Source of the DNA: Parabacteroides johnsonii DSM 18315
Lineage (GTDB): Bacteria; Bacteroidota; Bacteroidia; Bacteroidales; Tannerellaceae
Assembly (NCBI RefSeq): GCF_025151045.1
Contig: NZ_CP102285.1
Coordinates: forward strand, 1,922,001-1,986,000
Direction: 5' to 3'
DNA: 64,000 bases
In this document: positions 34,379-42,417 of the stretch, piece after piece
How the letters are laid out: every line of letters begins with the position of its first letter
Numbering within the stretch: position 1 is the stretch's first letter
Notes under the pieces: generated by a model
Told to the model about the DNA's origin: nothing
What the model saw: only the letters and a program-made list of their open reading frames with translations
Databases searched by the model: none
Made by a program: the position numbers and the translations under genes

Positions 34379-34433
34379 ATTTGAGAGATATTGTTTGGAA
34401 AGGACTTAGAATTCACCCCCTTTTGGACATTGA

Positions 34434-34464
34434 AAATAGCCATCCGGACTTAGGACGGCTATTT
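34434..34464. terminator. Terminator of the MFS gene
   Basis: AAATAGCC and GGCTATTT flank TCCggacttaGGA to form a stem just after the minus-strand MFS stop, ending in T-rich sequence on that strand. Confidence 0.8.
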
Positions 34465-34471
34465 CCCCTTT

Positions 34472-35635
34472 TTAAAGTAACTTCCACTGAGGTTTAAGCA
34501 CCATATAATTGAAAACCAAGAATACCGTCGTCCCCAACAGAGCAAAAAACGAACCGATCAATGCCGTACTTTCCAGCCCTGCCCCATGTTCGATCGACAA
34601 TCCTCCGAAATAAGCACCCACAGCATTCCCCAAATTAAAGGCAAGCTGAACCATCGCCCCGCCCATCATCTCTCCGCCAGGAGAATACTGAAGCAACAAC
34701 AATTGCTGCGGAGAAGAAACAGCAAACAGGCAACCAGTACAAACACACATCAGCAAAGCAGACAAAAAGCCGTACGAAGCAAAAAAATAAATCAGCAGAA
34801 GTGATGCAAACATCAGAAACTGCATGGACATCGCCACAATACCGGGCGTAAAACGATCAGACAAATGTCCTCCCAAATAGTTACCGATACACATACTCGC
34901 ACCCGCCAGCAACATCAATACAGGCATTGCCCCGATACTGAAACCAGATACATCCGTCATTAACGGATTGACATAACTATACCAGCAAAAAGCTCCCCCG
35001 TTTCCTAACATGGTAGCAGCAATCAGCATCCACGGTTCCGACCTTCTCAAAAAACGAAATTGCCCTTTCAGATTCGTTGCCGGCAGGGCGGGCAAAACAG
35101 GAACCCACCTCCGGATAAACCAAATCGTTACACCACCCCACAACGCTGCAATCACAAAAACCAAACGCCAAGACAGAAAATGTCCCAGGAAATTCCCAGC
35201 CGGGACACCGAACAAATTGGCAACCGTCATCCCCATAATCATAATAGCTACAGCAGAAGTACTTTTCCCCTTCTCCGCCAAACGGCTGGCGACAATCGAA
35301 CCGACTCCGAAGTAAGCCCCATGCGGCAACCCCGATACAAACCGGGCACACAGTCCCATCCAATAATCGGTCGACAGCGCCATAAGCAGATTCCCGGCAA
35401 CAAAAAGCCCGACCAAAGCAAGCAAGATCGTACGTAACGGCCAACTCCTGGCCACCACCACTACCAACGGTGCTCCCACACATACACCCAACGCATAAGC
35501 CGAAATAAGATGTCCGGCTTCGGATAAGGAAATATCAAATCCTGCCGCCACATCCGGCAAGATACTCATCATAATGAACTCTGCAATCCCCAGCCCAAAT
35601 GTACCAAAGGACAATGCATACAAACCTTTCTTCAT
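34472..35635 (-). CDS. MFS transporter, AraJ-like
   Basis: The 387-residue carrier has 12 hydrophobic helices. The start (FGTFGLGIAEFIMMSILPDVAAGF) and the segment ISAYALGVCVGAPLV are typical of the AraJ/PbuE drug-or-sugar exporter branch, followed by the RFVSGLPHGAYFGVG segment of helix 4. The substrate is unknown. It is divergent from an AraC regulator with 120 bases between them, which suggests local control and an export function induced by a small molecule. Confidence 0.85.
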   Translation of the reverse strand: MKKGLYALSFGTFGLGIAEFIMMSILPDVAAGFDISLSEAGHLISAYALGVCVGAPLVVVVARSWPLRTILLALVGLFVAGNLLMALSTDYWMGLCARFVSGLPHGAYFGVGSIVASRLAEKGKSTSAVAIMIMGMTVANLFGVPAGNFLGHFLSWRLVFVIAALWGGVTIWFIRRWVPVLPALPATNLKGQFRFLRRSEPWMLIAATMLGNGGAFCWYSYVNPLMTDVSGFSIGAMPVLMLLAGASMCIGNYLGGHLSDRFTPGIVAMSMQFLMFASLLLIYFFASYGFLSALLMCVCTGCLFAVSSPQQLLLLQYSPGGEMMGGAMVQLAFNLGNAVGAYFGGLSIEHGAGLESTALIGSFFALLGTTVFLVFNYMVLKPQWKLL

Positions 35636-35757
35636 AACCTATTCAATCTTTCTGTTTTTCCGGCCGCAAAGAAACAACAAAATTATTAAGTGTAATTGTC
35701 GCAGATTATGCGATTATTGTCTAATTTTACTGTGTTTTATCTGAAAATTCATCCGAC

Positions 35758-36627
35758 ATGCACGAGAAACTAAAATTCGAACAAATCAAAAAAGATAGTT
35801 GTGCCTCGTTACGCTACGATTATTCCAGCTTGTACCCAAAAGATGAAATGCCTCTTCATTTTCATCCCGAAATAGAAATATGTTATGTTGTGAAAGGTTC
35901 AGGCTACCGGATGATGGGCGACTTTCTGGAGCCGTTCGAGGAGGGAGAAGTCGTACTGGTCCCGACCAACCAACCACATTGTTGGATGTATAACCCGGAA
36001 AGTTGCGAGCCGGATGGGAAACGACAATGTATAGTCGTGCAATTCAACCCCGACCTGCTACAAGCCGGCCTGTCTTTTTTTACCGAATGGGAATATGCCG
36101 CTCATCGGTTATCAGCAATCCAGCAAGGTATCCTGCTGACAGGCGGAACTGCCGGAAAAATCAAATCCTGCTTAGAAGAAATGAACTGCTTGAATGCAAG
36201 CGAAAGGATGCTGATGTTGATCCGCATCCTGCAACAAATCGGAACCACAACCGATTTAATCCCTATCGGTTTGCAGGAAACGGAATTTAATGGTATCACC
36301 AAAAATATGAGACGCATGCAACTGATCTTCAAATACGTCATCGAGCATTACAAGGAGAAAATAACTCTTTCGGACGCCGCAAATGTAATCAGTATGAGTA
36401 CAACGGCATTCTGCTCGTTTTTCAAACGTGAAACAGGCAAAACGTTTACAAACTTCATCAACGAATACCGGATAGAAGCCGTTTGCACTTTACTCCTCAA
36501 CTTTCCGGATAAGGACATTAATGAAATAGCCTGGCAATGCGGCTTCACCGACATTCCCTACTTCAATCGCTCTTTCAAAAAGATGAAACAGATGACTCCG
36601 GGACAATGGAGATATAAAATACAATAA
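35758..36627 (+). CDS. AraC family transcriptional regulator
   Basis: The 289-residue protein has a cupin sensor domain (MPLHFHPEIEICYVVKGSGY, GEVVLVPTNQPHCWMYN). Two HTH motifs follow: ITLSDAANVISMSTTAFCSF with KRETGKTFTNFINEYR, and INEIAWQCGFTDIPYFNRSF, ending MTPGQWR. Its layout closely parallels the regulator at 23195. It is divergent from the AraJ-like carrier. The DUF2461 gene begins 16 bases after its stop and is probably co-transcribed. Confidence 0.88.
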   Translation: MHEKLKFEQIKKDSCASLRYDYSSLYPKDEMPLHFHPEIEICYVVKGSGYRMMGDFLEPFEEGEVVLVPTNQPHCWMYNPESCEPDGKRQCIVVQFNPDLLQAGLSFFTEWEYAAHRLSAIQQGILLTGGTAGKIKSCLEEMNCLNASERMLMLIRILQQIGTTTDLIPIGLQETEFNGITKNMRRMQLIFKYVIEHYKEKITLSDAANVISMSTTAFCSFFKRETGKTFTNFINEYRIEAVCTLLLNFPDKDINEIAWQCGFTDIPYFNRSFKKMKQMTPGQWRYKIQ

Positions 36628-36642
36628 AAAGAATATCCTAAT

Positions 36643-37314
36643 ATGAATGCAGAAATCATCCGATTCTTAGACGATTTACGGCGGAACAATAATACCGTCT
36701 GGTTCCATGAAAATAGAGAACGATATGACAAACTTCGCCGTACCTTTATCAACGAAGTACAAGAATTAATCGAACGAATCAGTGTATTCGATCCTGACAT
36801 ACGGGGATTGGATGCCCGGAAATGTCTGTTCCGTATTAATCGCGACATCCGTTTCAGCCTCGACAAGTCGCCTTACAAGACTTATATGTCAGCCTGTATT
36901 GCTCAAGGAGGGCGTCATAGTATCCGGGGAGCTTACTACTTTCATCTTGAACCGGAATACTGCGTACTGTCCGGTGGTATCTGGTATCCCAAACCGGAAA
37001 TATTGAAAGTCCTTCGACGTGAAATATACAATAACATAGATGAATTTGTTTCCATCATCGAAGAGCCTTCCTTCAAAGCTCTATACCCGTCACTCGAAGG
37101 GGACATGCTAAAACGTATCCCGGCAGGTTTCCCCTCCGATTCCCCTTATGGCCATATATTAAAGCACAAAGATTTCAGCGTTATCGGTATTAAGCCCGAC
37201 AGCTTTTTCAGCCAGCCTGACTGGATGGAAGAAACCATCGATTGTTTTCGAAAGCTTCTCCCATTCAACCGCTTCCTGAATGAGATTGTGGATGAATATA
37301 TGGGAAATCAGTGA
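36643..37314 (+). CDS. DUF2461 family protein
   Basis: The 223-residue protein matches the DUF2461 pattern: FLDDLRRNNNTVWFHENRERYD at the start, then the conserved block LFRINRDIRFSLDKSPYKTY, and YYFHLEPEYCVLSGGIWYP. The function of this widespread family is not established. It is intact and of normal length. It lies directly behind the AraC gene and is convergent with the AddB-like gene, separated by only a few bases. Confidence 0.87.
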   Translation: MNAEIIRFLDDLRRNNNTVWFHENRERYDKLRRTFINEVQELIERISVFDPDIRGLDARKCLFRINRDIRFSLDKSPYKTYMSACIAQGGRHSIRGAYYFHLEPEYCVLSGGIWYPKPEILKVLRREIYNNIDEFVSIIEEPSFKALYPSLEGDMLKRIPAGFPSDSPYGHILKHKDFSVIGIKPDSFFSQPDWMEETIDCFRKLLPFNRFLNEIVDEYMGNQ

Positions 37315-37320
37315 AAAATC

Positions 37321-40287
37321 CTATTTCCCACAAATATCCTTAAACGGGCAATATACGCAAGCTTTGCCGTTCGGAGTTTGTACGAATGGGGTTTCTGTGT
37401 CGAAGATTTCATCCAGGCAATTTCGCAGACTGTTTTCAAAATCCGCATGATAATTGGCGAAGTCCAGGACCTGTTCTGTTTTAAACCGGTCTGTACGCCG
37501 GTAGATTCCGGGGTCGAAAGAGGGAGAAAAGAGAGTCCGCATGTAATAGATACCCGGTTGAATAGCAGTTGAAAGTTGAACCGTGCCGTACATCCATGCA
37601 TACATAAAGACCTGCATAACCGCTTTAGAACGATCTGTATCTTCTTTGTCAAAAAGAGCTTCGACAGAGGTAAACTGTGTCGTTCCGCTCCCACTCTTGT
37701 AGTCGATGATGCGGACGGTATCTCGCACTTCGTCTATACGGTCAATAAATCCTTTCAGCTGGATATTGCTCTTATCCGTCAACGGGAAAAGGCATTTTAT
37801 CTGCTTTTCCGATTCGATATAACGGAAAGGAGTCAGTTTAGCGTCCCTCTCCAACACTTTCTCTACATATTTGCGAATCATTTCGCCGATCAGGAAATTC
37901 TGTCCGGTGAGCGGACGGACGATATCCGTTTTAAAGAAAATTTCGGCAAAGGCACGGGCAATCGCTCCTGTCAACATAGGCGTATCTTTGCGGATCGCTT
38001 TCAGCAGATCAGCCGTCACCATCTTTCCGCAGAATGGCTGATACAATTCCTCCATCACCTTATGCAGGATACTTCCGAAAACATTACTTTCGATCGTCTC
38101 GCTTACCTCCTCTTCTTCCCGTATTCCTTCGACAACGGAGAAATAGAATTTAAGCGGACAATCCAGATAAGTATTGACTGCACTCGCCGATATCGCTCGC
38201 GTCCCGCCACTCCGGAAAGCCACCAGACGGTTCATGACTTCCTCCGTCTTAGCCACCTGCAAGGCAGGAGTCTTGGAAGAAGAGACATTGTAAACGACCA
38301 GCTTGTTTTGTATCGGTTCCTCATAATGATAATGCAACTGATGCACGAAACGACTTACCTCGCCTGTCTGCAATCCGTTACTCCGGGTATCATAAAGCAG
38401 GCTGACATGGCTGGCACGATAAATCAAACGATAGAAATGATACGCCCAAACACTGTCCTGGTGCTCGTATGTCGGCAAACCGAACCCCCGGCGGAGATTA
38501 TAAGGAATAAATGAATTAGCCGCTTTCCTCAACGGGAAAATCCCTTCATTCATCGAAAGAATAATCAACCGGTCAAAGTCAAGCGCACGAGTCTCCAAAA
38601 CCCCCATGATCTGCAAACCGGAAAGAGGTTCGCCATGGAAAGGGATCGTAATCGTATCCGTCACACGTTTCAGCAAACGGAAATAGGTGTCGATTTTCAT
38701 CTCTACATTCGCCTCCCGCATGACTTCCTTCATCCGATTGACGGTAGCAAAATAATGGAAGATAAACTCCTGTTCGATGTCGTTAATAGTTGAAAGTTGA
38801 GAGTTGAAAGTGGAAAGTGGCTCCGCGTTGCTATCTTCACTTTCCACTTTCAACTTTCCACTTTCAACTGCTTTATTGAGTTCCTGCAACACGTTGATCA
38901 GGTAATCGGAGAAAGTTTCCACCGCAGTCACCGGAGTAAAGAGGATGGAGAGCAGAGACGTCTTATCCAGATCGTCATACGAGATGTAAATCTTGTTGTT
39001 TTCTGAAATATCTTTTACCAGATCGGAGACCACCTCCGGAGAAGTAGTCGAAATATATCGATGGTTCAGGATCGGCAAAACATCCCGGAAATAGAACACC
39101 GGCCTCCGGTCCACATAACGAATATTCTTTTGCAAAGCTAAAATATATTCCATCAAAGATGCGACTGGTGTACCGGCCAACGGATATCCCATCGTCACAT
39201 TGATCCGTTTGATCTGTTCGGGGATGGCATTCAGGACCGGAATCAACAAATGCTCATCCGGCAGAATCACAGCCGTCCGCAACGCTTCTTCTGCACTCAT
39301 TTCATCTTCCCTGCAAAGCTCGCTTAAAATACTGTGCACCTGCTTGGCCTGCCCAATACCGGAAGGGATACCGATCACCTCGACCTTGGGAGTTGAAAGT
39401 GGAGAGATGAAAGTGGAAAGTGGCTTCGCGTTGCTATCTTCACTTTCCACTTTCAACTCTCCACTTTCAACTTGCAACTGTGAAGGGAATCGCCGTAAAT
39501 TGCGTTCCACGAAGTAAGAGGCTTTATTATCCGGATCTGTCACTTTCGGCGAAGCATAATCCCAGTAGAAATCTGCTATTTCCCGTTTCTGTAATTCAGA
39601 CAGGAAACGTTCTTCAGCCACAGACAAGGCGTTCAAGCCGACAAACACGACTTTCGTATAGGGAAGGTCACAACATTCGTTTTTCTCCATCTGCTCGACC
39701 ACTTCCCGGAAAATCATACCTTCATATCCCTTACCTTCGGCAGCAAGCGTTTCCCTCAAATCGGTATATAGGGCGTATAAGATTTGCCAGACAGCCAGAA
39801 ACTGTTCCTGATTGGGTGTATCTCCTTTCGGGTAGAAAGAAGACCAGAAAGTCCGGATAGCCGCGATCTGTTCGGGACTCAGAAAACTGAAATCATTCTC
39901 AATTTCACGAAGGTCTGTCACGTTTGTGAAGAGCATGCGAGCGTCAACCATATATTTATCGATATCATCAAAGTCATTCAACAACATTTCCCCCCAATAG
40001 AGGAACTCATCGAATGTTTCAGAAGAACCGCTATGGTTCAAATAGATATCATACAGCTTAAACAACATGCTGATCCGGTCTGCAGTCTGCTTTCCACTCA
40101 ACTGTACAAACAGGTCGTTGATGGTCAGGATCGTCGGAGAGAAAAGTGGCTTCTCCGACACTTCCGACAAATATTTCTGAAAGAACAATCCCGTACGACG
40201 GTTCGGGAAAACAAAAGCCAGACGGCTGACTTCCGCCCCGTATTTAGAATAAAAAAGAGATGCAACCTGATATAAGAATGGTTTCAT
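37321..40287 (-). CDS. AddB/RecB-like PD-(D/E)XK nuclease with in-frame repeat insertions
   Basis: The 988-residue protein resembles AddB: an inactive helicase-like N-terminus (LAFVFPNRRTGLFFQKYLSE) and a C-terminal nuclease domain with IDRIDEVRDTVRIIDYKSG holding the catalytic Asp and Lys. Cysteines in LDCPLKFYF and, at the C-terminus, ACVYCPFKDICG form the Fe-S nuclease staple. It would act in double-strand-break processing with an AddA helicase, but no addA is in the window. Two insertions of about 27 residues with the core VESEDSNA.PLST interrupt it (see repeats at 38788 and 39391); both keep the frame open. Confidence 0.85.
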   Translation of the reverse strand: MKPFLYQVASLFYSKYGAEVSRLAFVFPNRRTGLFFQKYLSEVSEKPLFSPTILTINDLFVQLSGKQTADRISMLFKLYDIYLNHSGSSETFDEFLYWGEMLLNDFDDIDKYMVDARMLFTNVTDLREIENDFSFLSPEQIAAIRTFWSSFYPKGDTPNQEQFLAVWQILYALYTDLRETLAAEGKGYEGMIFREVVEQMEKNECCDLPYTKVVFVGLNALSVAEERFLSELQKREIADFYWDYASPKVTDPDNKASYFVERNLRRFPSQLQVESGELKVESEDSNAKPLSTFISPLSTPKVEVIGIPSGIGQAKQVHSILSELCREDEMSAEEALRTAVILPDEHLLIPVLNAIPEQIKRINVTMGYPLAGTPVASLMEYILALQKNIRYVDRRPVFYFRDVLPILNHRYISTTSPEVVSDLVKDISENNKIYISYDDLDKTSLLSILFTPVTAVETFSDYLINVLQELNKAVESGKLKVESEDSNAEPLSTFNSQLSTINDIEQEFIFHYFATVNRMKEVMREANVEMKIDTYFRLLKRVTDTITIPFHGEPLSGLQIMGVLETRALDFDRLIILSMNEGIFPLRKAANSFIPYNLRRGFGLPTYEHQDSVWAYHFYRLIYRASHVSLLYDTRSNGLQTGEVSRFVHQLHYHYEEPIQNKLVVYNVSSSKTPALQVAKTEEVMNRLVAFRSGGTRAISASAVNTYLDCPLKFYFSVVEGIREEEEVSETIESNVFGSILHKVMEELYQPFCGKMVTADLLKAIRKDTPMLTGAIARAFAEIFFKTDIVRPLTGQNFLIGEMIRKYVEKVLERDAKLTPFRYIESEKQIKCLFPLTDKSNIQLKGFIDRIDEVRDTVRIIDYKSGSGTTQFTSVEALFDKEDTDRSKAVMQVFMYAWMYGTVQLSTAIQPGIYYMRTLFSPSFDPGIYRRTDRFKTEQVLDFANYHADFENSLRNCLDEIFDTETPFVQTPNGKACVYCPFKDICGK
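38788..38869. repeat. Heptad palindromic repeat, copy A (inside the AddB-like gene)
   Basis: An 82-bp unit. The left arm is built of 7-mers GTTGAAA, GTTGAGA, GTTGAAA, GTGGAAA; a core CTCCGCGTTGCTATCTT follows, and the right arm is the complement series. It encodes a short low-complexity insert in frame. Confidence 0.85.
39391..39472. repeat. Heptad palindromic repeat, copy B (inside the AddB-like gene)
   Basis: Nearly identical in length and sequence to copy A (core CTTCGCGTTGCTATCTT), same orientation, 600 bp away in the same gene. Confidence 0.85.
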
Positions 40288-40363
40288 TAATTGTTCGAAT
40301 TAGTAAATACTGATTTATCAATATAAAACATGGATGACACGGTCATACAAAATAATTGTCGTT

Positions 40364-40462
40364 TGTAGGGGCAGGGCTCTGCTCTGCCCATTGAATCCGG
40401 ATAAGGCGGACGTTATTTGCCTTGTCCGGATTCAATGGGCGGAGTAGAACCCCGCCCCTACA
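40364..40462. repeat. Intergenic palindrome
   Basis: TGTAGGGGC at the left faces GCCCCTACA at the right. Between them, CATTGAATCCGGATAAGGC faces GCCTTGTCCGGATTCAATG, separated by a 10-base loop. The result is a 99-bp cruciform-capable unit between two minus-strand genes. Confidence 0.85.
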
Positions 40463-40513
40463 GGACACCTTTATTTTATTGTACACCGGTAAATGATGAT
40501 TTATATTATTATT

Positions 40514-41506
40514 TTATTGTAATATACTCTCTATTGCCTGTAACTCTTCCGTTGAAAAAACCTTGTTTTGTAACGCCTTCAAATTATCCGTCAACTGTGC
40601 AACCGAACTGGCCCCCACTAAGACACTCGTTACCCGTTCGTCCTTCAACAACCAGGCGAGTGCCATTTCTGCAAGCGTTTGTCCACGTTGTTTTGCAAGT
40701 TTATTCAATTGGCGAACTCTACTTATCTTTTCTTCCGTTACCTGCTCGCGTTGCAGATGGCCTGTAGATTTGGCTGCGCGTGAGTTTTCAGGGATACCGT
40801 TCAGATATTTGTCCGTCAGCATACCCTGTGCCAAGGGCGAAAAAGCGATCATTCCCACCCCTTCCTGCTTCAGTAGAGGCAAGAGGTCCGGTTCGGTCCA
40901 GCGATCCAACATCGAATAGCGCGCTTGATGAATCAGACAAGGCACACGATGTTCCCCCAGGACAGCAAGCGCCTTTTCTGTCTGTTCGGCATTATAGTTC
41001 GAAATTCCGATATACAAAGCTTTTCCCTGTCGAACGATATCTGCCAACGCTCCCATCGTTTCTTCAATCGGTGTCTGCGGGTCCGGACGATGCGAATAGA
41101 AGATATCAACATATTCCAGACCCATCCGTTTCAAGCTCTGATCCAAGCTTGCCATCAGATACTTGCGACTTCCCCAGTTACCATACGGACCGGGCCACAT
41201 ATCATATCCGGCTTTTGTAGAAATAACAAGCTCATCCCTGTACAGCCCCAAACCTTTCTTCAAGATACGACCGAAGTTTTCCTCTGCCGATCCATATACA
41301 GGACCGTAGTTATTGGCAAGATCAAAATGTGTAATCCCATTGTCGAAAGCAGCATGCGCAATCTGAATAAAGTTACTGAACACATCCACACTACCAAAAT
41401 TATGCCACAATCCTAAAGAGATGGCCGGCAACAACAACCCGCTCCGTCCGCAACGCCTGTACGCCATATCGGCATACCGGTTATCATTTGCTTTGTACAT
41501 TTCCAT
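40514..41506 (-). CDS. Aldo/keto reductase, YghZ-like
   Basis: The 330-residue enzyme has the barrel motifs of the L-glyceraldehyde-3-phosphate reductase/potassium-channel-beta branch: YRRCGRSGLLLPAISLGLW, GITHFDLANNYGPVYGSAEE with catalytic Asp/Tyr, VISTKAGYDMWPGPYG with Lys, and YVDIFYSHRPDP with His. NADPH is the expected cofactor. The length is typical. It has its own promoter box at 41547-41554. Two small transcription units lie upstream on the same strand. Confidence 0.9.
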   Translation of the reverse strand: MEMYKANDNRYADMAYRRCGRSGLLLPAISLGLWHNFGSVDVFSNFIQIAHAAFDNGITHFDLANNYGPVYGSAEENFGRILKKGLGLYRDELVISTKAGYDMWPGPYGNWGSRKYLMASLDQSLKRMGLEYVDIFYSHRPDPQTPIEETMGALADIVRQGKALYIGISNYNAEQTEKALAVLGEHRVPCLIHQARYSMLDRWTEPDLLPLLKQEGVGMIAFSPLAQGMLTDKYLNGIPENSRAAKSTGHLQREQVTEEKISRVRQLNKLAKQRGQTLAEMALAWLLKDERVTSVLVGASSVAQLTDNLKALQNKVFSTEELQAIESILQ

Positions 41507-41546
41507 ACTATGATATTTTAGTTACAATGAATCCTTTTCAGAGATA

Positions 41547-41554
41547 CAAATATA
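41547..41554 (-). promoter_or_regulatory. -7 box of the aldo/keto reductase gene
   Basis: TATATTTG on the minus strand, 40 bases before the start codon. Confidence 0.6.
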
Positions 41555-41593
41555 ATCAAGAATACCAAAAGAATGGATGATCCGGATAAAAAC

Positions 41594-41664
41594 AAAAAAA
41601 GGCTATCCGTCACGGACAGCCAATCTTCATTGTTAACCTTAAATCTAATACCATGAAAAACACA
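41594..41664 (-). ncRNA. Small transcription unit, copy 1 (14-codon ORF with terminator)
   Basis: A promoter box TATATTTG (41668-41675) predicts a start near 41664. The transcript would contain an ORF at 41610-41654 encoding MVLDLRLTMKIGCP. It would end at the hairpin GGCTGTCCGTGACGGATAGCC plus T7; the ORF's stop TGA lies in the hairpin loop. The dyads ATGTTATGAAGCAT (41684-41697) and ATGCTATATAACAT (41746-41759) lie upstream. The aldo/keto reductase gene is next downstream. Confidence 0.6.
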
Positions 41665-41683
41665 GTGCAAATATAGGCATTTT

Positions 41684-41759
41684 ATGTTATGAAGCATACA
41701 TTTTCACTTGGAAATCTCATTTATTTAAATCTATTTAACGAAAACATGCTATATAACAT
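41684..41759. promoter_or_regulatory. Pair of operator-like dyads, copy 1
   Basis: Two 14-bp sites of the form ATGYTnTnnARCAT have centres 62 bp apart. The near one overlaps the -33 region. Confidence 0.55.
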
Positions 41760-42082
41760 AATTAATCGGCATCATTTACAGTAAATCGGAACCCATTTTG
41801 CCACCATCCACACCTATTCTCACCTCCAAAAAACAACAGTATCCCCCTTAAAAGTCAAATATTACATAAAAATCTGATATACAATAATATGCTAAAATAG
41901 ATGTTTGTTAAAAAAGATTACCCTTGCATGTAATTTGATTTAAACGGGGTAGAAAACTAAAATAGATGCGGTAATAGTTTCGATTTGAACCAATGCATTT
42001 TTGAAAGATATTACAATAAGGGATTGAAAAAAGACAAGACGTGTTTTAGAATTAACCGGAAAGAATCGGGACTGGCATAAAA

Positions 42083-42153
42083 TAAAAAAGGCCATCCATC
42101 ACGGACAGCCAATCTTCATTGTTAACCTTAAATCTAATACCATGAAAAACACG
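42083..42153 (-). ncRNA. Small transcription unit, copy 2
   Basis: Same layout as copy 1: TATATTTG at 42157-42164, an identical 14-residue ORF at 42099-42143 and a hairpin with GGCTGTCCGTGATGGATGGCC plus T-run. The two copies are about 490 bp apart in tandem. The rest of the 41507-42417 gap (41790-42060 and 42250-42417) is AT-rich, and I see only a CGACGATCC/GGATGGACAGTCG terminator-like pair near 42352-42376. Confidence 0.6.
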
Positions 42154-42172
42154 ATGCAAATATAGGGAGTTT

Positions 42173-42248
42173 ATGTTATACAGCATAATATTTCACCGAA
42201 AAAGTACTTTTCCTTAACCTGATTTAACTATTTCATGTTTTACAACAT
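42173..42248. promoter_or_regulatory. Pair of operator-like dyads, copy 2
   Basis: ATGTTATACAGCAT (42173-42186) and ATGTTTTACAACAT (42235-42248), again with centres 62 bp apart and the same distance to the promoter box. Confidence 0.55.
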
Positions 42249-42417
42249 AATTTTTCATGCACTTTTAACTTAATCGTTTCCTACACAAGAAACAGTCACA
42301 TTGTTATTGAAACTGCCTACAATACTGAATAAAAACGATACAAACAAAAAGGCGACGATCCGGATGGACAGTCGCCTTTTTCTCCTATTGATCAGTTAAT
42401 GACCGGGGAATTAATTC

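Larger units (their letters stand above)
33038..34415 (+). mobile_element. IS110-family insertion sequence (about 1.38 kb)
   Basis: The boundaries are inferred. The left junction reads TTTTGACACA then element; the right junction reads element ending TTAGAATT, then CACCCCCTTTT. Joining the flanks over a shared CA gives TTTTGACACACCCCCTTTT, which pairs with the intact left arm of the host palindrome (16 of 17 positions). IS110 elements lack terminal inverted repeats and share a dinucleotide core with the target, which fits. The element contains one transposase gene and a 5' structured non-coding region. Confidence 0.8.

Noticed and set aside
38788-39472. Repeat pair in the AddB-like gene considered as a CRISPR remnant
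   Set aside because: There are only two copies 600 bp apart, in coding sequence and with heptad substructure; no spacers or cas genes.
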